DNA of 64,000 nucleotides from NCBI GenBank assembly GCA_033182465.1, contig CP137321.1:930001-994000 (forward strand). The letters are read 5' to 3'. Below, in pieces: positions 14,235-25,661 of this stretch; position 1 is the first letter of the stretch; each line of letters opens with the position of its first letter. Source of the DNA: Sanghuangporus weigelae (lineage: Eukaryota > Basidiomycota > Agaricomycetes > Hymenochaetales > Hymenochaetaceae). Below the pieces are notes generated by a model, which did not search any database, was not told the origin of the DNA, and worked only from the letters and a program-made list of their open reading frames with translations. Position numbers and translations under genes: made by a program.

Positions 14235-14373
14235 TGTCTCCGCCTTGGACGTGATTTCGCCTCTATCCCTTCCTTCTCTTGCTTTGTATTTTTGTCACTA
14301 CTGCAATATTGATATTCCTCTTCGCACTCAGACGCGGCAGACAACAGACATTACTTTCGTGTGAAGAGGGTTT

Positions 14374-16804
14374 CTACAATTTAGAGGGAGGTAGTGCCCT
14401 ATCGACGTAACGAACATGATCTGGAGTTAACTGATCAAGACTGGTAACCCCGAGCAACTGCATGCTGGTCTCGATCTCTTCACGCATAACTTCATAGTCG
14501 TCAGCACGAAGAATATCATAGGCGCAAAAAAATCTCACTCTGAACAACTCGTCTCACTCCTGCCTCTCCCCATGTTCCGTTCGCATATAGGAAGGCCCTA
14601 CCCATCCCCACACCTCGAGCGCCAAGACACAGTGCTTTGAGAACGTCTGTTCCACGCGTGACACCGCCATCGATGTACACCTCTTTGTTCTTGATAAGAT
14701 CGGGTCGTCGTTGATGCAGTTCGTAGAGAACTGTCATAGGCGCCGGTGCACTGGAATTCGGTCAAACTTGAATTCAGTGGTGACAACAAGTTCGAGCTAC
14801 TTACAAGTCAAGACTCCGCCCTCCATGATTGGAGATTATAATCCCCTGGACGCCATATTCAAATGCTTTCTCCGCATCCTGAAAGGAACGATCAGGTCCC
14901 TGGACATCAAACAAATACAAGAACGAGTTCACCTCGACGCACTGGATGCCCTTGATGATAAGAGGCAGCTTCGTTAATTTTTGTATCCAAGGTATATCAT
15001 CCCCTATTTCGGAATTTAAAACAAGTTATAAGCGTTTGCGCGAGCAGCTTTACGAACAGGTGATGTCTGGATCTTGGTAGCCACTTATGGCCTATGATGA
15101 TCACCATCATTCAAAGTAGCACGGCCTGAAGTTATGAAAATGACCTACATGCGCAACGCCAGGTCCTCTGTTTTTATCTGCTATGCTATTAGCAGGCCCC
15201 TGTTCATAGCAAAGTCTGTTGATTGTATTGAAATCAAAGGTGCTGACGTACCGAGAAATTGCCCTTCGCTCGTTGATCAAGCTCGCGTTTTCCGGCGACG
15301 GCGGCATCGACAGTGAGGAGGATGGCCTTGAACCCTTCCTTCTCGACCCGCTTGATGAGAGCCGCAGATGCCGCACGATCCTTGTTTAGGTATATCTTTA
15401 AGAAGACGTTAGACGTGCTGATGGGGTCAAAATTCTTCGAAATGGGAGGTATTTACCTGGAAGAATAAAGGCTGATCGGTACGTTTCCTAGCCGAGATGA
15501 CCTCGTCAATCGAACAGCTCGCATTTATCGATAGCTATTTTCTCAAGTTAGCTGAATGCTCCCTTTACTACGAAGAAATACATACACCCATCGCAATTTG
15601 CTCATCGGCAGCTGCACGGACGAGGTTCATCTCTCCATCTGGGTGTCCAAGGCGAGCCAATGCAGCGGGACAAATAAAAACTGGTAATGAGCATGGATGG
15701 CCGAGCATAGATGCCTTCGTTGAGACCTGGGAGACTTTGTTCATACTAGCTACTATGCCTTGGTGAAACGCTCGTTTAAAAGCCGCGAGTAAACCTACAC
15801 TCGGGGCTTGAACCAGAACCTCTTGAATGCAGCAGTGTTCTCGTCGAATGCTACCGAGCTGCGTATGAGTCCCTATAGTCCATTTATCCCACATCACTAA
15901 AGACACGCACAATAATTATCATCTCCGGCAGAGCGATAATATGCCCAAGCTGTCGATGTCAATACTTGTTCAGCAAATTTCTGGAAAAAGAGTGCATAAG
16001 TATTTCGTCCGTACAGACAGACCCAGTCAGAGCAGGTAGGTACATACCGCAATGTCATTGATATTTAGAGCAGCTTCCGGCGGAGGTAAGTTAGCGCGCG
16101 CTTTAGCTATCCGCTTCTCTTCCTTTGTTTGTTCTACCACCTCTTTCGAAAGCGTTGCTGGATCTAAAGGGCCGAGATGCGCCTCGGGGGGCAGCATGCT
16201 CAGAGTTCCCGGAGGATGAATAGGTACAAAGGCTTTCCTTGTGTTGAATTGCATTCATGAGGATTTCATGATGAGAGCGATGGAGGATACAGCCAGACGT
16301 ACGTTGCATCTTTCCCAGCATTCTTCAGAAGAACAGCAGTCCCGCCAGGGTGAGTGTCCAGTATACTCGTAGCGTCGTAGACTTGTCCGTCAATCACCAC
16401 CCAGCAGCTTTCACGCGTATTGTGCTTCTGCACTTCCGAGAACGGAATCTGCCTCGGGGCATTTGGACTATATTCCGACGACTCATCTTCCGGAGAATCG
16501 AGTTTGGCTGGTTTAAGAGTACCCAAAGTTACCTTATGTCGGTTTTGTCATCAGAATTGAGACTTGAGGATGAACTGATGGCTATGTATTGGCTCACCAT
16601 TCCGCAAAGTAGTCCAGCCGACGCCGTTGCAAAAGTGACCCAGTTCCGAGTCTGTCGAGAAGAGTTCGACTCGCCATGAGGAGACCTTGCGTCGGTTCTA
16701 TAGCCTCTAAAGATGGAAGGAAGACCGGTGCGGGAACGTGCAAGACGTGGTCTGATTGATTTCGTGAGACCAGATGTAAGCCGTGACCGAGAAATGAATT
16801 GCAT
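14374..16804 (-). CDS. CYB2: Flavocytochrome b2, mitochondrial FMN-dependent L-lactate dehydrogenase type
   Basis: About a dozen exons (first ones 16804-16598, 16532-16303, 16237-16048; last one 14489-14374). The N-terminus is Arg/Ser-rich without acids ([12 protein letters not shown]), then a hydrophobic stretch, as in imported intermembrane-space proteins. A cytochrome b5 domain follows with [11 protein letters not shown], the first haem ligand. The FMN domain has [32 protein letters not shown], the catalytic His in SNHGGRSLD and [14 protein letters not shown], and ends in [14 protein letters not shown]. The family oxidises L-lactate (or related 2-hydroxy acids) and passes electrons to cytochrome c. 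The substrate cannot be fixed by eye; L-lactate is the usual one. All introns found are GT-AG and restore conserved blocks, including a 49-nt intron just before the last exon. Confidence 0.93.
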
Positions 16805-17380
16805 AGAATAAAGAACCAAGCAGCAAAGAATTCTATGGTCTAAATCGTCAACTTTATAGATACTCAAGAAAAATAAAATGACAAATGAGACGAGATAGAG
16901 GTCGTTTTCATCGATACATCAAGATAGCTTTGTAAAGTCAGTAGTAAAAGAACGAGCGGGAGTTTGAAATGGCCGCAGTCCAACTGAGAGATCTGACGTA
17001 AGATTCGAATACGGCTTTGATTATTCCAATTAAAAACAAGTTCCCTAAGTGTTGCTTCCTCAGTCACAACACCAACAAAATCCACCAGCCTCAATAGTAA
17101 TGGCGGGATCTAAGTTTTCAATGTATTTCTTCAATTTGTTAAGAAAGAATTCTTGAATATATTTACATGCTCAAAATTATGCTATATATCAGTATCTACT
17201 GGATAATTTCTGAAAAAAACTTCATATTCATGTTCAGAATATAGGAAAACAATTTTACAGATTTTTCTAAATTTTTATTAAGTTGTGGGGGGCAGGACGG
17301 GCCTTCGTCTGAGTGAGTGTCGATCACTTGGCTGACGCGGAAAGGATCGTCGGAACTACAAGGCCATGCCAGGGACCACT
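16805..17380. other. Intergenic gap with an AT-rich segment
   Basis: This 576-bp gap holds the promoter of flavocytochrome b2 on the right of its start and the 3' flank of the MFS gene. Bases from about 17105 to 17285 are strikingly AT-rich, with many short A and T runs, unlike the rest of the window. I see no open frame, terminal repeat or RNA gene in it. Confidence 0.5.
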
Positions 17381-19404
17381 CTATACCAGGTATCTGAAGC
17401 CTTTCGTCGTCTGACCCTTCTCTTCTTCCTCTTTGTCCCGTTGCTTGTTAAGTCTCTGAAGGTGTAACCGGAAGATGAAGCACATCACAATACTCAATCC
17501 GTTTGTCGCAATGCAGATGGCATAGGAATTACGATACGTCATGCCCCAGTTTCTTGGCCAGATGTACGACCCGGCGATATTACCGAGCTGTGAGAACGCA
17601 TTGATGAATGCAATAGCGACGGCTCGCTTGGCCGGAGGACGAGGGATTGAGTTGCTGATCCAGGCATAGAAAACGATGAAGCCACAATACGAAGAAGCCA
17701 TAAGGAATCTACGAAGATATCAGCCGCGTAATTGATTGAGTAATTTTCAAGACACACAATGAGATATAGCGGGCTGCGATATTCATCGTGGAGATAGCTA
17801 TGACGAATCCGACTATTCCTACGAACAGCGGGCAGACGATATGCCAGAATCGTTCTTGGGTTGCATCAGAATGTCTGGACAAGCGCAATCAGAAACAAAG
17901 ACAGAACCTGTAGAGATGAGATATTACCTAGTTACAATGAATGCACAGATTGTGGCGACTACCCAAGGAGGCGCGCAAAGTAAAAGCGTAATGGTGTTAC
18001 TGAACCCCATCGTCTGGCTGAGTGTTGGGAAGAAGGCATTGAAGCTGAGTGAGACGACCATAGAAGTCAACGTGAGTGCTAGCCACCAGACTTTCCAGTC
18101 TGAAAATGCCATAACGAGGCCTTCACCGTGCGTCATCTTAGAGCCTTCATCGTTATCACTAATGCCGACATCTTCCTCGAGACGCTTCTCTGCAAGCCGA
18201 TGTTCGAGTGGTGATAGCCACCTTGACGTCGCAGGGAAATCTGGCAGAATGAATATTGTGCCGAGAGCGAAGAAGATTGTCAAGCCGCCTTCAATGTAGA
18301 AGAGCCATCTAGCCTAGAGTCAGTAGTCTAGTTGAATGTGTTGGCCATCTAGATCTTACCTCCATGCGGCCTTCCCTCCAACACCCTCCATGCCATCCAA
18401 GATGCCGGAAGCAATCAGGGCACCGAATCCATTAGAAATCAAAGAACCGCAATACAGCAGTGCGGTTCTCAAGCCGAGTTCGTTCCGCTTGTACCATTTG
18501 GAGAGAAGAAAGAGTGCGCCAGGGAAGAAAGCGGCTTCGACGAAGCCGAGGAAGAAACGAGTCATCAGAGCACCAACAAAACTGAATACAGAAGGGTTAG
18601 ATGTGGCGCAAGGAAAAGATTTAAAAATACCAAAACGCATACTTCGTCGTAACACCAGTTAATAGGGATATAGTTCCCCAAATGGTCATGCACACCGGAA
18701 GATATAGTGATGGCTTGCCAATGTAGTTCAAAAACATGTTTCTAGAAAAATGTGAAGCTCGAGAAACAAGGCGAAATGAAGTAATTGCAACGTACGAAGG
18801 AACTTGCATGATGATATATCCAACGTAGCTGCATCCCAGCATTCAGCACGACCACGCAGAGCCGAAAGGCAATGGGAAGTGCTCACAGAATCGATAGTAA
18901 AGTATTAAATTGTTGCCCGACCAGGTGCAGGTCGTCCTCAAAACCTCTCAGCCTCGCTGCACTGTATAAATCTTTCAGTATCCTTTAAATTCATAAAGTA
19001 AACGGAACCTACGCCGCGTTATTTCTATCAATCTGTGATAACGAGAAGACTGAGCAATGCGTGAAACGTAGGTGTTGGGCGACGCTTACATAGTTTAAGA
19101 TATAAATGATGATTAAGATGGACATTCGCATATCAAGCTTTCGGAGGAGCTTGCGTTCCAAACGCTTTCTGGCCTCGGTGCCGCCAAACTCCGCATCGGG
19201 GCCATCGTTAACGGTCTGCGGGTCGGATGGGCCGTCTTCGACATGCTCTAGCGTCTTTTCGTCGCGTTTGGTAGATCCGACCAACATTGTCAGTACCAGT
19301 GGGAAGATACAGGCGTGAATAAATTTCACCTCTGGGAATGCCTCGTCGTTTATAAGCCTGTATCCGGAAGAATTACGGGGCATTAGGAGAGTGTCTGTTC
19401 CCAT
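17381..19404 (-). CDS. MFS transporter of the anion:cation symporter (Dal5-like) family
   Basis: Several exons encode a 12-span carrier. A charged N-terminal tail (RLERKLLRKLDMRM) leads into TM1, ILIIIYILNY, joined over an intron to IDRNNAA, the family signature. FLGFVEAAFFPGALFLLSKWY, motif-like TALLYCG, and the cytosolic loop with EDVGISDNDEG follow. The C-terminal half has FSDWKVWWLAL and WISNSIPRPPAKRAVAIAF, also typical of Dal5-like ACS members, and the protein ends in a basic/acidic tail. Members take up small organic anions such as allantoate, nicotinate, pantothenate or biotin precursors; the substrate here is unknown. The first ATG is at 19404; a second at 19287 (MLVGSTKRDEK) would remove 39 unconserved residues and may be the true start. 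Confidence 0.9.
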
Positions 19405-19857
19405 GATGTTCGGTAACTCTGTGATACTTGACCCGACCGGTTATTCCGGAAAAGTGGGGTGAACAGACCTCGTGAGGGGCAGCGTTCTCCTTTGCGGAGA
19501 AAGGATCCGGCCACCGAGTCGCGGACGTGGCTATCTTCAATAATAGATTCCGAGTCTAAGTAATAAAGTATACATATAAGTCAGATTGGAAATTGTTTCT
19601 GCGCCAAAACAGCTTACCGTGACTAAAATGTGTATTTTATCAAAGGAATTGCAATATTTGATATACGTTCAGTATTTGTATTTCAGATATCTCGGACGGA
19701 CATGCCAGTGTCTTGATGATGATGAGAGCAAAGGAAAGTGAAGCGATCGACATAGCTACCTAATCAAGTACCTACTTTGGATCGGCACCGCTACTATACT
19801 TTTACCCATATCGTGATCTCACGACCGCGACGACCTTGCGCTTGCCCTAGTACACTA
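19405..19857. other. Divergent intergenic gap
   Basis: This 453-bp gap lies between the MFS carrier start and the next plus-strand gene. It should hold both promoters. It has no ACGCGT site, in contrast to most other divergent gaps here, and I see no gene or repeat in it. Confidence 0.4.
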
Positions 19858-20560
19858 ATGACTGATTTGACCATCCTTGCTCCCCAGTCGCTCGTTCCTC
19901 TGCCGCTCGCTTCGCCTTCTTCTGATGTCTCTGAGAGTCATCCAGGTCGTGCCGGTCGTGGTCCCAATTCCAATCAGCTAGCCTCTTCCTCAGCAGGGTC
20001 TCGCTTTTCAAATGGTCAACAATACGATCCGTCTCTTCTCTCACCTCCTCTCAATACATTTCGTGCTCCTCGGAAACCACGTCGTGATCAGGTAGTGGAA
20101 GAGCGACGACTACCGCCCCAGGAAACGACTGAGGACGAAGAGAACGCGACCGACGTAATCGAAGAGGACCAGGATCCTGATCATACCCATAGTCATTCCT
20201 ATACGACATCGTTCCGGCCTTTCACATACCACTCGACGCCAAGATTGATATCGATACAGTCGCATTCTCAGACCGGAGTACGTCCTCCAGCGCCTCCTTT
20301 ATGTGAGTTGAACAAACGTGTCTACTATTCTTATTCGGTTGAACGTATTTCAAGTTCGTCCCAAGACTTTCTGGCGCCATACTCGTCGTTCTGCGGTAAC
20401 GGCGCCTTCATATTCACCATCATCGTATATCGTTCGACGGTCGACATTCATTGCTGCAGGACTCTCGTTAGATACTCCTCACGCCGACTTATCTGCGCTT
20501 AGTGTCGAGCTTCGGACTGGAACCATCAGTCTTGTGCCCAGCACGGCGCTTCCCTTATAG
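19858..20560 (+). CDS. Orphan Ser/Pro-rich protein
   Basis: Two exons (19858-20302, 20355-20560) give 216 residues. I do not recognise the family. The first part is Ser/Pro-rich and probably disordered, with a His/Ser stretch (HTHSHSYTTSFRPF). The part after the intron (FRPKTFWRHTRRSAV, then SALSVELRTGTISLVPSTAL) looks more ordered. The intron has GT-AG ends and the exon sum is a whole number of codons, which supports the model. It ends only 67 bp before the next gene start on the same strand. It could be a small structural or regulatory protein; no function can be stated. Confidence 0.6.
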
Positions 20561-20627
20561 CGCGCTCTATAATTTGAAAAGACGTATTTTTCTCGATTGA
20601 TTTTTGGTGGGCTGATTGGGACTCGGC

Positions 20628-22790
20628 ATGCTTCGTGTTGTCGGGCTCTTCTATCTTCTCGGCATATTTTCTCTGGTGTCAGCATCCAACTCATGTCCTC
20701 AGCAGAATGTTATGAATCGTCACGAAAGACGTCAGGTTCAGGCGACGTCGCTTCTTATTGCGCCCTTTCCTACTACATCGACCTCAAGCTTCAATTATTG
20801 GTGGCCCTTTCCCCCTGCAACAATCTCAGCATCCGTTCCGACTGTTACGGAAGTGGATACCGACGGGGATGATACGTCAGAAGTTGCGGAAACAATAAGC
20901 AACGGGTCACTCCTTGAGAGCTCTACAGTGTCATCATCCGGTGTAGCTTCTACTTCTAGGTCACCTTCAGAGACAACTTTGTCTCAAAGCGACTGGACTT
21001 CGACTACTGCACTTATCACGATCACTGCTCTCCCTCCGCTAACTTCGCCTTTGAAGCATTCTCATAGAATCTCAGCGTATCGTCAACCAGTGAATCCTGT
21101 TATGTTCGCTCCGTTACTTGGTGTTTTGGGCTTGGGGATCGGACTCGTGTCTGGATGGTATATATATGGCTACTGGAAACGAAGGCAGGATATGCGAAGA
21201 GTGATTCGCCTCGCTGGTTCTAGATATCGGGGAATCAATACTTCTGATGTTGACGACGATGAGAAGGACACGGCGAAGTACGACCACGGAGAAATCGAAG
21301 ATGCGGTTTACAAAGAATTACTCTTGAACCAGCCGTTCTTGCGTAAGGACGATGATTACACGCCTGGAGCCATTTCATTACGTAGGCCTGGACGATATCA
21401 AACTGAGTCCTCCTTATCTCATATCAGTGTCTCCATGCTACATCGTTCCCCCTTGCTTGCTGGATTTTCAGGCGGTCATACCGAACTTGGAACGGAGCCA
21501 GATATCAGAGGCGCCGATGAAATTCAGGACGGAAAAAGGGGGCAAATTGCTGCAAACATCCTATCGCCAAATGCACCGACGGTCTCCAGTTCCATCGCGT
21601 CGTATGATGAAGATGATGACGACTACGAGGATGCGCGTCGACCGGCTAACCGGCGTGGAATTGTGGATCACAAATCTATTCGCAGACGGCTTGCAGAAAA
21701 GCTACGGCTGCAATTCAACCCCGGACACAGTTTTATTCGGCAAAAGTCAAGGAAACAGAGAAAGACGCGTGGAACGACTCCGGAGCTCGAGCAAGGCGTC
21801 TTGCTCCAAGATAGTTCTCTACTAGCTGACAGTCCTATAAAATCGGATAAGGGTCCTCTTAGACGAGCCAAGACAAGGCCTGCGAACTCGGTTTTGGGTC
21901 ATGGACGTGCAATTTCCGACTTCTCAGTTTTTTCGGATAGCATTCGAACGCCCCCTAGAGTATACACATTAAAGGATCCAGGCGTTTGCAGCCCGGTCAG
22001 TCGTACCTCTCAGATCGACCAAACTTACAGTACACCGCTTAAATCTGCAAATAACTCTGGAATTGACGACAAATACACACCTTTACCAGATCGGAGAGTA
22101 AGATCAGGTTGTAAATTGGTGTCCGTGCGCAGCACCAGGAGGCGGGCCGAGATCATAGATGATTCAGACAGGCCTCCAAAGTTCAATCTTCCAGAGGATG
22201 CGAATCGACGAGTTCTTCCGACGAGTCCGCCATTGTTAAGCTCGTCTGAGCTAGAATCGGCGTTGTTCTTCAATTCGAGTAGTACCGCATCAGGGAAATT
22301 CCAGGAAGTACCACGTCCCTTCCCGCACGAGCGCGTAGGGTACCATTCGTTATCTCGTCACGATCCAGATAGTCCTACGCGGGGATCCCCTTCGCGAAGA
22401 GCTCCTCTAGGCCCTCGGCAGTCAAAAAAGCTGGTTTCTGAGCACTCTCCTGCAAGTGGCATAGGTATATTTGCGATGGATATACAGCCTCCGAAGACGA
22501 CTATGACACCTGCGCCTCTTCGGCGTAGCACTGCGCGCGCTTCTTCCTGCTCACCGAGGAAGCGTGGTCACGGCTCTGGATGCACAAATCTTGGCCGCGA
22601 GCGATCCAGTACAATACCTTCGGTACCCATGTCACCAAGGGAAAGATACGAAGCGAGACAAACGGCCTTCCACAAAGTAGATGCGATCGTTGAGCGAAGC
22701 TGGAGCGCACGTCTCCTGATGGGTGATCAAGCTCTTCCTAGTTCAGCAGAGTCTGGAGTATTCACGGAGCGAAGCACTCCTGGTTTTTAA
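20628..22790 (+). CDS. Intronless type I membrane protein with Ser/Thr-rich ectodomain
   Basis: A single open frame of 720 residues without introns. It starts with a signal peptide (MLRVVGLFYLLGIFSLVSA), then a Ser/Thr-rich ectodomain of about 130 residues likely to be O-glycosylated, then one membrane span near residues 157-178 (FAPLLGVLGLGIGLVSGWYI) followed by a basic stop-transfer (KRRQDMRR). The long cytosolic tail (about 540 residues) is rich in Ser, Arg, Pro and acids, with SPRR-, SPSRR- and TPG-like sites suited to phosphorylation. This layout resembles cell-wall sensors or polarity proteins (Wsc/Mid2/Axl2-like) but no conserved domain is visible, so that is only an analogy. Being intronless among intron-dense neighbours is odd. 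The frame's first codon in the run is not ATG, so 20628 is the first usable start. Confidence 0.75.
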   Translation: MLRVVGLFYLLGIFSLVSASNSCPQQNVMNRHERRQVQATSLLIAPFPTTSTSSFNYWWPFPPATISASVPTVTEVDTDGDDTSEVAETISNGSLLESSTVSSSGVASTSRSPSETTLSQSDWTSTTALITITALPPLTSPLKHSHRISAYRQPVNPVMFAPLLGVLGLGIGLVSGWYIYGYWKRRQDMRRVIRLAGSRYRGINTSDVDDDEKDTAKYDHGEIEDAVYKELLLNQPFLRKDDDYTPGAISLRRPGRYQTESSLSHISVSMLHRSPLLAGFSGGHTELGTEPDIRGADEIQDGKRGQIAANILSPNAPTVSSSIASYDEDDDDYEDARRPANRRGIVDHKSIRRRLAEKLRLQFNPGHSFIRQKSRKQRKTRGTTPELEQGVLLQDSSLLADSPIKSDKGPLRRAKTRPANSVLGHGRAISDFSVFSDSIRTPPRVYTLKDPGVCSPVSRTSQIDQTYSTPLKSANNSGIDDKYTPLPDRRVRSGCKLVSVRSTRRRAEIIDDSDRPPKFNLPEDANRRVLPTSPPLLSSSELESALFFNSSSTASGKFQEVPRPFPHERVGYHSLSRHDPDSPTRGSPSRRAPLGPRQSKKLVSEHSPASGIGIFAMDIQPPKTTMTPAPLRRSTARASSCSPRKRGHGSGCTNLGRERSSTIPSVPMSPRERYEARQTAFHKVDAIVERSWSARLLMGDQALPSSAESGVFTERSTPGF

Positions 22791-23218
22791 CGAGTGCTTT
22801 TCACGGAACAATGATAGATTTTCTAGTTCATTAGTAGCGCGAAAGCGTCGTTTCAAGCCTTTACATCGCAGACTATTATTTATGTGTTTATCTTTTCTCT
22901 TCCGCTTCATTCTACATTTTACCCCTTTTGGACTATCTTAGTGATCGGCGTCGGTTTGCTTCAGTTTGAACGTTTTCATCTTTTTACTTCCAATTCAATC
23001 GAGGCACGCACGTCCTTGTTCCGAGTGCGAGCTGGTACAGAATCGAGGTCCAAAGCGGACGGACGTTTGTGGTCTGTAAGAATGCGACTATTGTGGCTTG
23101 TCCCGTGCGCATGCCTTTAACTTCTGTTTGGAGTCTTCGCCACCACTGGCACTTTATCTGAGTCAGTTCTGTCACAAGAGCCACTTTTGTTTGTCGCCCT
23201 CCTTCCTCAGCCAGATAT
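22791..23218. other. Intergenic gap upstream of the MYND gene
   Basis: This 428-bp gap contains pyrimidine-rich stretches (for example around 22886-22930) and otherwise nothing I can name. It should hold the 3' flank of the membrane-protein gene and the promoter of the MYND gene. Confidence 0.4.
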
Positions 23219-25466
23219 ATGTCGGACAATGAGATGGCTCCGCCTGAATCTCCACAAGCAGCTGATGTAGATACTGATACTGAATTGGCACCAATCTCGG
23301 ACAATGAGGAAAACGATACAGACGGTCCAGACGATTATCTCCTCCCTATGATTGCAGACGAGGAACGAAAGCAATTGGAAAAAAAGTTCGAAAAGTATGT
23401 TCAGGGAGATTGGGGAGGGGTATAATTGTTCATCAACTCCGCTCGAGCCCGTTACTGACAATTCTTACTGCCCAGTTTTTGATGCAAGCGAGACGCAATG
23501 TGTGCGCTCTTCAGGCTCTGTCGGCCAACACAAAACTTATACCTGCGGATTATGCCTCTGACTTTTGCGAAGTGCTCTGCTTCCATTTTCGAAAAGGTGT
23601 TCCGTCGGGTAAGCTTCTTGCTAAGGATATAGGCACGACCGAGCAGCTGGTCATCGTTTCCGTCTATGGTCTCGCCAAAATGCTCGAAGATCACGATGTT
23701 CAGTCAAACATGGAGACGACTTTATCTACATCGTGGGGAGCTATTATACGCTGGCTGCTCATCTTCAACGAGAATTTTGGGGTTCTCAGCGGGAACTATA
23801 GCCTCGGCTTAGCTCGGTCGATGGCTACGCTACTCGCCCAAGCATCGAAACTGGGTAGGATTAAAGCGCGCATCTGTTCTAACTTCGACATGATAAAACT
23901 CATCGTCGAGTACTGGTCTGATGCAGATAATTCTGGTGCCGACGAAGAAGGCGATGCGTCACGGGCTCTTGCGAATTGCGGAAACATTTCGGATGCCGTT
24001 CGAAAAGTTCTGATCGGGCTTATTTTACGACGAAGCTCTGGCGTCGTATTGGCAGTGATGATGAAGCTCTCCACAAGAATTGTAGACGCACAGCGTTTCA
24101 CTAAGAGCTGGAGGGCGCTCGATGGTTACGCACGGGCTTTGAAGTTTTTCAGACCCATTCCTCCTGAAACTTCGTGTCCCATACAGATGTCATTTAACGT
24201 CGACGATGACGCCTGTGAGGTTATTGAACGGATGAGGGACAACCTTCCTGCTATATTTCCTTGTCCTGGAGATGACGATTACCAATTTGCTTGTACTGCA
24301 ATATCAGGACTCACATCTTTCTACGCTTACACGTTTGAGCAGACATATGGAACAGCTCTTGCTAGGCGATTGCTTTTCTCCGGCTTTCTAGCAAGCCTTT
24401 TCCAGTTTTCTGGGTTCTTGAGAAAGAATCCTATGATGACGTCTTTTCGTGCTGTTGTATCGAAAACACTGGTTCAGACGCTACCGCGTTACCTTGGACA
24501 ACATTCTTTGTTGACTACCTTCAAAGACGACTACTTTCAGTGCTGTTCCAAGGAGGGTCGGGAGAAAATCGCCAGATCATCAGTAGTCAACGCATGGAGC
24601 CTGTTTGAAGGTTTCCTTCTTGAGCGGCTCGCTTACAAGGCACTCTTTGACGATAACCAGGACCAAGGCGGTAATCCGAGCTATTGTGGAAACGTGAGTA
24701 GACATGCTGTCTCATGAGTTCTCCAATCGTATTATGATTCTGATTGGTCTTCTTGTCAGCCCGATTGCCAGAAGCTTGATGAGAACAATACCTTTCAAGT
24801 GTGCTCAGCATGCAAGACTGCACGTTACTGCTCTAAGGAATGCCAGCTGATATCTTGGAAGCATAAAGGCCATAAACATGACTGCAAGAATAAAGGTGAG
24901 CGAGACTAGCTTGTCCGTTCGTATCTCGTTCTTAACAGCCTCTTTCATCAGATCCCGAGGTAGAGAAGAATCTCGAATTCATACTTTATTGCATCCGCAG
25001 AGATATCATCCGCCATCTACCAGGTCTCCGGGCTCTTGCAAAGCAGAAGTTGCAGAACATCGATTTTAATCTTGTGGGCGTGGGGATTGATTATACTCGA
25101 CTGCCAACGAGGTTCGAGGTCTTCCGTTTGCAAACCCTTCTCTCTCAAATCTCTGGCCATGAACCCGCGACTGCAACGCGCTTGACTAGATTGCTGAAGA
25201 AGGCGAAGAAAGGTGGAAAGGATGAAATCTTCATACGGGCTGTGCTCCCTTACGGAAGCGGTAAAACGAAGACGGAATATGCCGAAGTCTCGTTGAAGTC
25301 AGTCGATGCGTTCACTGTTTCCGAGAACGAAAGGCATACCATCGACCAGAAGATCAAGCGGCCTGTTGGCGTTTGCGATCGTAGCCCGTTAGAAGTTGTT
25401 CCGCATGACAAAACGGACAAATATATGGCGGAGAAGTTGGAACCTGAATTGATGGGTAGTTCTTGA
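23219..25466 (+). CDS. MYND zinc-finger protein
   Basis: Four exons (23219-23419, 23476-24693, 24760-24895, 24952-25466) give 689 residues. The N-terminus is acidic. A long alpha-helical, armadillo-like region of about 400 residues follows. The MYND finger lies near residues 470-515, with CGNPDC, VCSACKTARYCSKECQ, WKHKGHKHDC; an intron cuts it between the first two ligand Cys residues. A further 170 residues follow, of unknown fold. MYND fingers bind proline-rich peptides and occur in many fungal proteins of unknown role. There is no SET domain, so it is not an SMYD methyltransferase. All Zn ligands are present, and exon lengths sum to whole codons. Confidence 0.85.
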
Positions 25467-25661
25467 CGTCTCACTTTGGAAGTGAAACAGAATAATTCGC
25501 TTGATGTTTGCATTCATTCTAGATTCCTACACTTTGTACGGTCATGGTACTATTCTAAGTGAGAGGTTCAATTTAAAATTAAATAGAGTAACTATATCGT
25601 GTGGCACGTGATGATATTTATGCATTGACTGCAAAAAGTTGAAGGATAGAAAGGAACCTGC

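Noticed and set aside
14374-19404. Idea of a metabolic cluster (lactate dehydrogenase plus ACS carrier)
   Set aside because: The two genes are neighbours on one strand, but there is no regulator or other enzyme, and the carrier family does not usually move lactate; chance adjacency is simpler.
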